The notes under the pieces are model-generated. The model was not told the DNA's origin. It made no database searches and was given only the letters and a program-made list of their open reading frames with translations. 64,000 nt of DNA. It comes from an uncultured Holophagaceae bacterium. Its GTDB lineage: Bacteria; Acidobacteriota; Holophagae; Holophagales; Holophagaceae. The stretch lies in NCBI GenBank assembly GCA_903843705.1, contig CAIMQW010000093.1, forward strand, positions 1-64,000. The letters are read 5' to 3'. The translations under genes were made by a program, and so were the position numbers. Positions 61,012 to 64,000 of the stretch are shown piece after piece (positions within the stretch are counted from its first letter, which is position 1; the number at the start of each line of letters is the position of its first letter).

Positions 61012-61839
61012 CTACATCAGCCCCAACAGCCGCAGCGTCGGCCTCAGCACGCCCCAGAGCACCGGGTCGAAGCCCAGGGTCAGCACAGCGGCCTTGCTGT
61101 CGCTGGCGAGGTCGAAGTTGGCCAGGAGGTCGGCGCTGACCGCCACGTCCCGAGAGCTGGGGGCGGCGTCCACCCACTGCACGCCTGCCGGGGCCTCCTT
61201 CTTCGCCAGGGTGTGGCCTTCCTGGGCGCGCACCTGCAGGACCAGCAGGTCGCCATGGAAGGAAGGCACCCGGATCTCCATGAGTCGCCCCTTGCCCACG
61301 ACGGGCGAGACGGGCACCACCTCGAAGGCCTGGCGGTAGCCCAGCTTGCCGGGCTGAGGATCCTCGCCGTTCAGCACCGCCAGGGTCTGTTCCACGAGGC
61401 CATCGAGGCCACGGTCCCCCAGCCAGGCCACGGAGCGCAGGTGCGTGCCCCCAACCTCGCCGACGCCCTCCACCAGGGAGGGGATGAGGGCGAGAACCTG
61501 CTCCAGGGCAGGGCGTCCCCGCAGGCTCTTGGTGCCCTGGGGCCAGGTTCCCGCGAGCGGCGCGGCATCGATCCTGGCCTCTGGCTCGGCCCGCAGGTCC
61601 AGGATACGGCCCGGGAAACCCTCCAGGAGGGCTGGATCCGGCGTAGCGACGAGGAGCACCGCATCCAAGCCCTCGAGCAGCAGCTGGCTGGGAGCGAAGA
61701 CCACGAGGTCGCCCACCTCTTCGTCCACCGTGAGGGCCCCGACGGAGAGGGGCACCACGGAAGCCTCGCAGGCCTCCAGGGCGCTCACCAGCTCGCGACC
61801 CAGCAGGCTCTGGGCACCAATGACGGCAAGTTTCAACAT
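61012..61839 (-). CDS. Aspartate-semialdehyde dehydrogenase-like (Usg-like), catalytic Cys region not conserved
   Basis: MLKLAVIGAQSLLGRELVSALE...; Asd-like length and layout but no NCT motif. Confidence 0.65.
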   Translation of the reverse strand: MLKLAVIGAQSLLGRELVSALEACEASVVPLSVGALTVDEEVGDLVVFAPSQLLLEGLDAVLLVATPDPALLEGFPGRILDLRAEPEARIDAAPLAGTWPQGTKSLRGRPALEQVLALIPSLVEGVGEVGGTHLRSVAWLGDRGLDGLVEQTLAVLNGEDPQPGKLGYRQAFEVVPVSPVVGKGRLMEIRVPSFHGDLLVLQVRAQEGHTLAKKEAPAGVQWVDAAPSSRDVAVSADLLANFDLASDSKAAVLTLGFDPVLWGVLRPTLRLLGLM

Positions 61840-61894
61840 GCGGGTTCCTCTCGGGTGGTGCATTCAAAGCGCGGGGGGTGTCTCCCCGCGCGGA

Positions 61895-63346
61895 TCAAAC
61901 CCGCACGGCGGCTGCGTCGGCGGGGACATGGTCCTGGAGAGCCTGGGCCACGGGTCCCGCAAGGAACTGGCGGACCTGGTCGCCGGCGCGGCCCGTGAAG
62001 CGCCGGGCATCGAGCAGGGCGGCCAGCTCGGCCTCGGTCATGGCCCAGGCGGGGTCCGCGGCCAGGAGCTGTAGCAGCTCGTTGGGACGCCCCTCGGCCT
62101 TGATGCGGCGCCCGGCTTCCAGGGCCGAGACGCGGAACCGCTCGTGCAGGTCCTGCCGGTCCCCGCCACGCTTCACCGCTTCCATGAGCAGGACCTCGGC
62201 TGCCATGAAGGGCAGCTCCTGAGCGAGCCGGGCTTCGATCATCTTCGGGTACACGACCAGACCCGACGCCACGTTGCGCAGCAGCACCAGGATCGCGTCC
62301 GCCGCCAGGAGGCCTTGGCTGATGGTGAGGCGGCGATGGGCGCTGTCATCGAGGGTGCGCTCCATCCACTGGCTCGCGCTGGTCTGGTAGCTCGAGGGCA
62401 TCAACCCCAGCACGAAGCGGGCGAGGCCGTTGATGCGCTCTGACCGCATGGGGTTGCGCTTGTAGGGCATGGCACTGGACCCGACCTGCTTGGTCTCGAA
62501 GGGCTCTTCGACTTCCTTGAGGTGCTGGAGTAGGCGCAGGTCGCAGGCAAACTTGGAAGCCGAGGCCGCGATGCCGCACAGCACCTGGCCGATGCGATCC
62601 TCCAGCTTGCGGGTGGCCGTCTGGCCTGAGACAGGAATGGCCGGGAAGCCCACCTTCGCGCAGAATCGGGCCTCGAGCGCCTCGACCTTCGCACCGTCCC
62701 CATCGAACAGCTCCAGGAAGCTGGCCTGGGTGCCCGTGGTGCCCTTCACGCCGCGCACCGGGGTGGTGCGCATGAGGTGATCCAGGTCCTCCAGGTCCAA
62801 CAGCAGGTCCTGGATCCAGAGGGTGGCGCGCTTGCCCACGGTGGTGGGCTGGGCGGGCTGGAAGTGCGTGAATCCCAGGGTCGGCTGGTCCTGCCACTGG
62901 GCGGCGAAGGTCTTCAGCTCCGCGAGCACATCCTGCAGGCGCCGCCGCAGGAGGACCAGGGCCTCGTGCACGATGAGCAGGTCCCCGTTGTCGGTCACGA
63001 AGCAGCTCGTGGCGCCGAGATGGATGATGGGCCGGGCCCCGGGCGCCTGCTCACCCCACGCGTGAATGGCGGCCATGACGTCGTGGCGCAGGGCGGCTTC
63101 GTGACTGGCAATCACATCGAGGTCCACGTCATCCTGGGTGGCGCGCAGCTCGGCGAGCTGGGCCTCGGTGACGGGCAGTCCCAGCTCCGCCTCGGCCTCG
63201 GCCAGGGCGATCCAGAGGCGCCGCCACACGCGCTGACGATAGAGCGGGGAGAGCAGCCGCACCATGGCCTTGCTGGCGTAGCGGCTGGCCAGAGGGTGCT
63301 CGAAGCGCTCCAGCTCGGGGCCCTCGTGGGGGGGAAGGAAGGACAT
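61895..63346 (-). CDS. purB: Adenylosuccinate lyase
   Basis: LASRYASKAMVRLLSPLYRQRVWRRLWIALAEAEAELGL...GATSCFVTDNGDLL...GVKGTTGTQASFL...VGSSAMPYKRNPMRSE. Confidence 0.96.
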   Translation of the reverse strand: MSFLPPHEGPELERFEHPLASRYASKAMVRLLSPLYRQRVWRRLWIALAEAEAELGLPVTEAQLAELRATQDDVDLDVIASHEAALRHDVMAAIHAWGEQAPGARPIIHLGATSCFVTDNGDLLIVHEALVLLRRRLQDVLAELKTFAAQWQDQPTLGFTHFQPAQPTTVGKRATLWIQDLLLDLEDLDHLMRTTPVRGVKGTTGTQASFLELFDGDGAKVEALEARFCAKVGFPAIPVSGQTATRKLEDRIGQVLCGIAASASKFACDLRLLQHLKEVEEPFETKQVGSSAMPYKRNPMRSERINGLARFVLGLMPSSYQTSASQWMERTLDDSAHRRLTISQGLLAADAILVLLRNVASGLVVYPKMIEARLAQELPFMAAEVLLMEAVKRGGDRQDLHERFRVSALEAGRRIKAEGRPNELLQLLAADPAWAMTEAELAALLDARRFTGRAGDQVRQFLAGPVAQALQDHVPADAAAVRV

Positions 63347-63464
63347 GGGAACTCCGGCTTCCAGTGTCGCATGGCCACGGGACTGTGATCCTGCTCACGA
63401 AGAGGGCCCCTTGGACGCGCCCCGGCGCGGCTAGGATAGGGGCATCACCAATGGAGCCCCCCCC

Positions 63465-64000
63465 ATGTATGAAGTGATCCGAGCCGCTGACCCCGCCGTG
63501 TTCCAGGCCCTGGAACTGGAGGTCCAGCGCCAGCGGCACCACCTGGAGCTCATTGCTTCAGAGAATTACGCCTCCCGGGCTGTCATGCAGGCCATGGGCT
63601 CCCACTTCACCAACAAATACGCCGAGGGCTATCCGGGCAAGCGCTACTACGGCGGCTGCAGCCAGGTGGACATCATCGAGAACCTGGCCCGGGATCGGGC
63701 CCGCCACATCTTTGGGGCCGAGCACGCCAACGTCCAGCCCCACAGCGGCGCCCAGGCCAACATGGCCGTCTACCTCGCGGCGCTGAAGCCCGGCGACACC
63801 GTCATGGGGTTGGATCTGTCCCACGGCGGCCACCTCACCCACGGCCACCCCCTGAACAGCTCGGGCATCCTCTACAAGTTCGTGCCCTACCACGTGCGCC
63901 AGGAGGACGAGCGCGTGGACATGGACGAGGTCCGGGCCCTGGCCCTCCAACACCGGCCCAAGATGATCGTGGTGGGTGCCTCCGCTTACAGTCGCACCTG
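63465..64000 (+). CDS. glyA: Serine hydroxymethyltransferase (partial, continues past window)
   Basis: [64 protein letters not shown]...[19 protein letters not shown]; open at the right edge. Confidence 0.97.
   Translation, partial: MYEVIRAADPAVFQALELEVQRQRHHLELIASENYASRAVMQAMGSHFTNKYAEGYPGKRYYGGCSQVDIIENLARDRARHIFGAEHANVQPHSGAQANMAVYLAALKPGDTVMGLDLSHGGHLTHGHPLNSSGILYKFVPYHVRQEDERVDMDEVRALALQHRPKMIVVGASAYSRT

Noticed and set aside
63346-63465. Glycine riboswitch upstream of glyA
   Set aside because: No GCCGAAG or CTCTCAGGC-type core in the 120-bp spacer.

Overview
The window is 64 kb of high-GC bacterial chromosome. Gene content (DUF1800/DUF1501 pair, DUF4388/TPR proteins, CX6CH lipoprotein) suggests Acidobacteriota, possibly Holophagae/Geothrix-like; this is inference only. 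It is densely packed with about 60 protein genes. I found no tRNA, rRNA, CRISPR array or mobile element. Recognisable modules are: a lysine riboswitch followed by an eight-gene DAP/lysine operon (dapE-asd-lysC-dapB-dapA-dapD-aminotransferase-lysA); upp, rnc, queA, thyX, an fsa-type transaldolase, an acyl-CoA carboxylase beta subunit, thiG, lipA, purB and a partial glyA; a secreted barnase/barstar pair; a DUF1800/DUF1501 secretion-linked cassette; a sigma/putative anti-sigma operon; two tandem APC permeases; and an M4 protease. The most unusual item is at the left edge and is missing from the ORF track because it runs off the window. It is a minus-strand ORF in which a TrpC (IGPS)-like domain with substituted catalytic positions is fused in frame to a histone-H1-like Lys/Ala/Pro repeat tail, with a strong internal Shine-Dalgarno and ATG that could also start the tail as a separate protein. 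Other odd items are a cNMP-binding-domain/aspartase fusion and several homologues with degraded active sites (HisA-like, PdeM-like phosphoesterase, Asd/Usg-like). All family calls come from reading motifs by eye; no database search was run.
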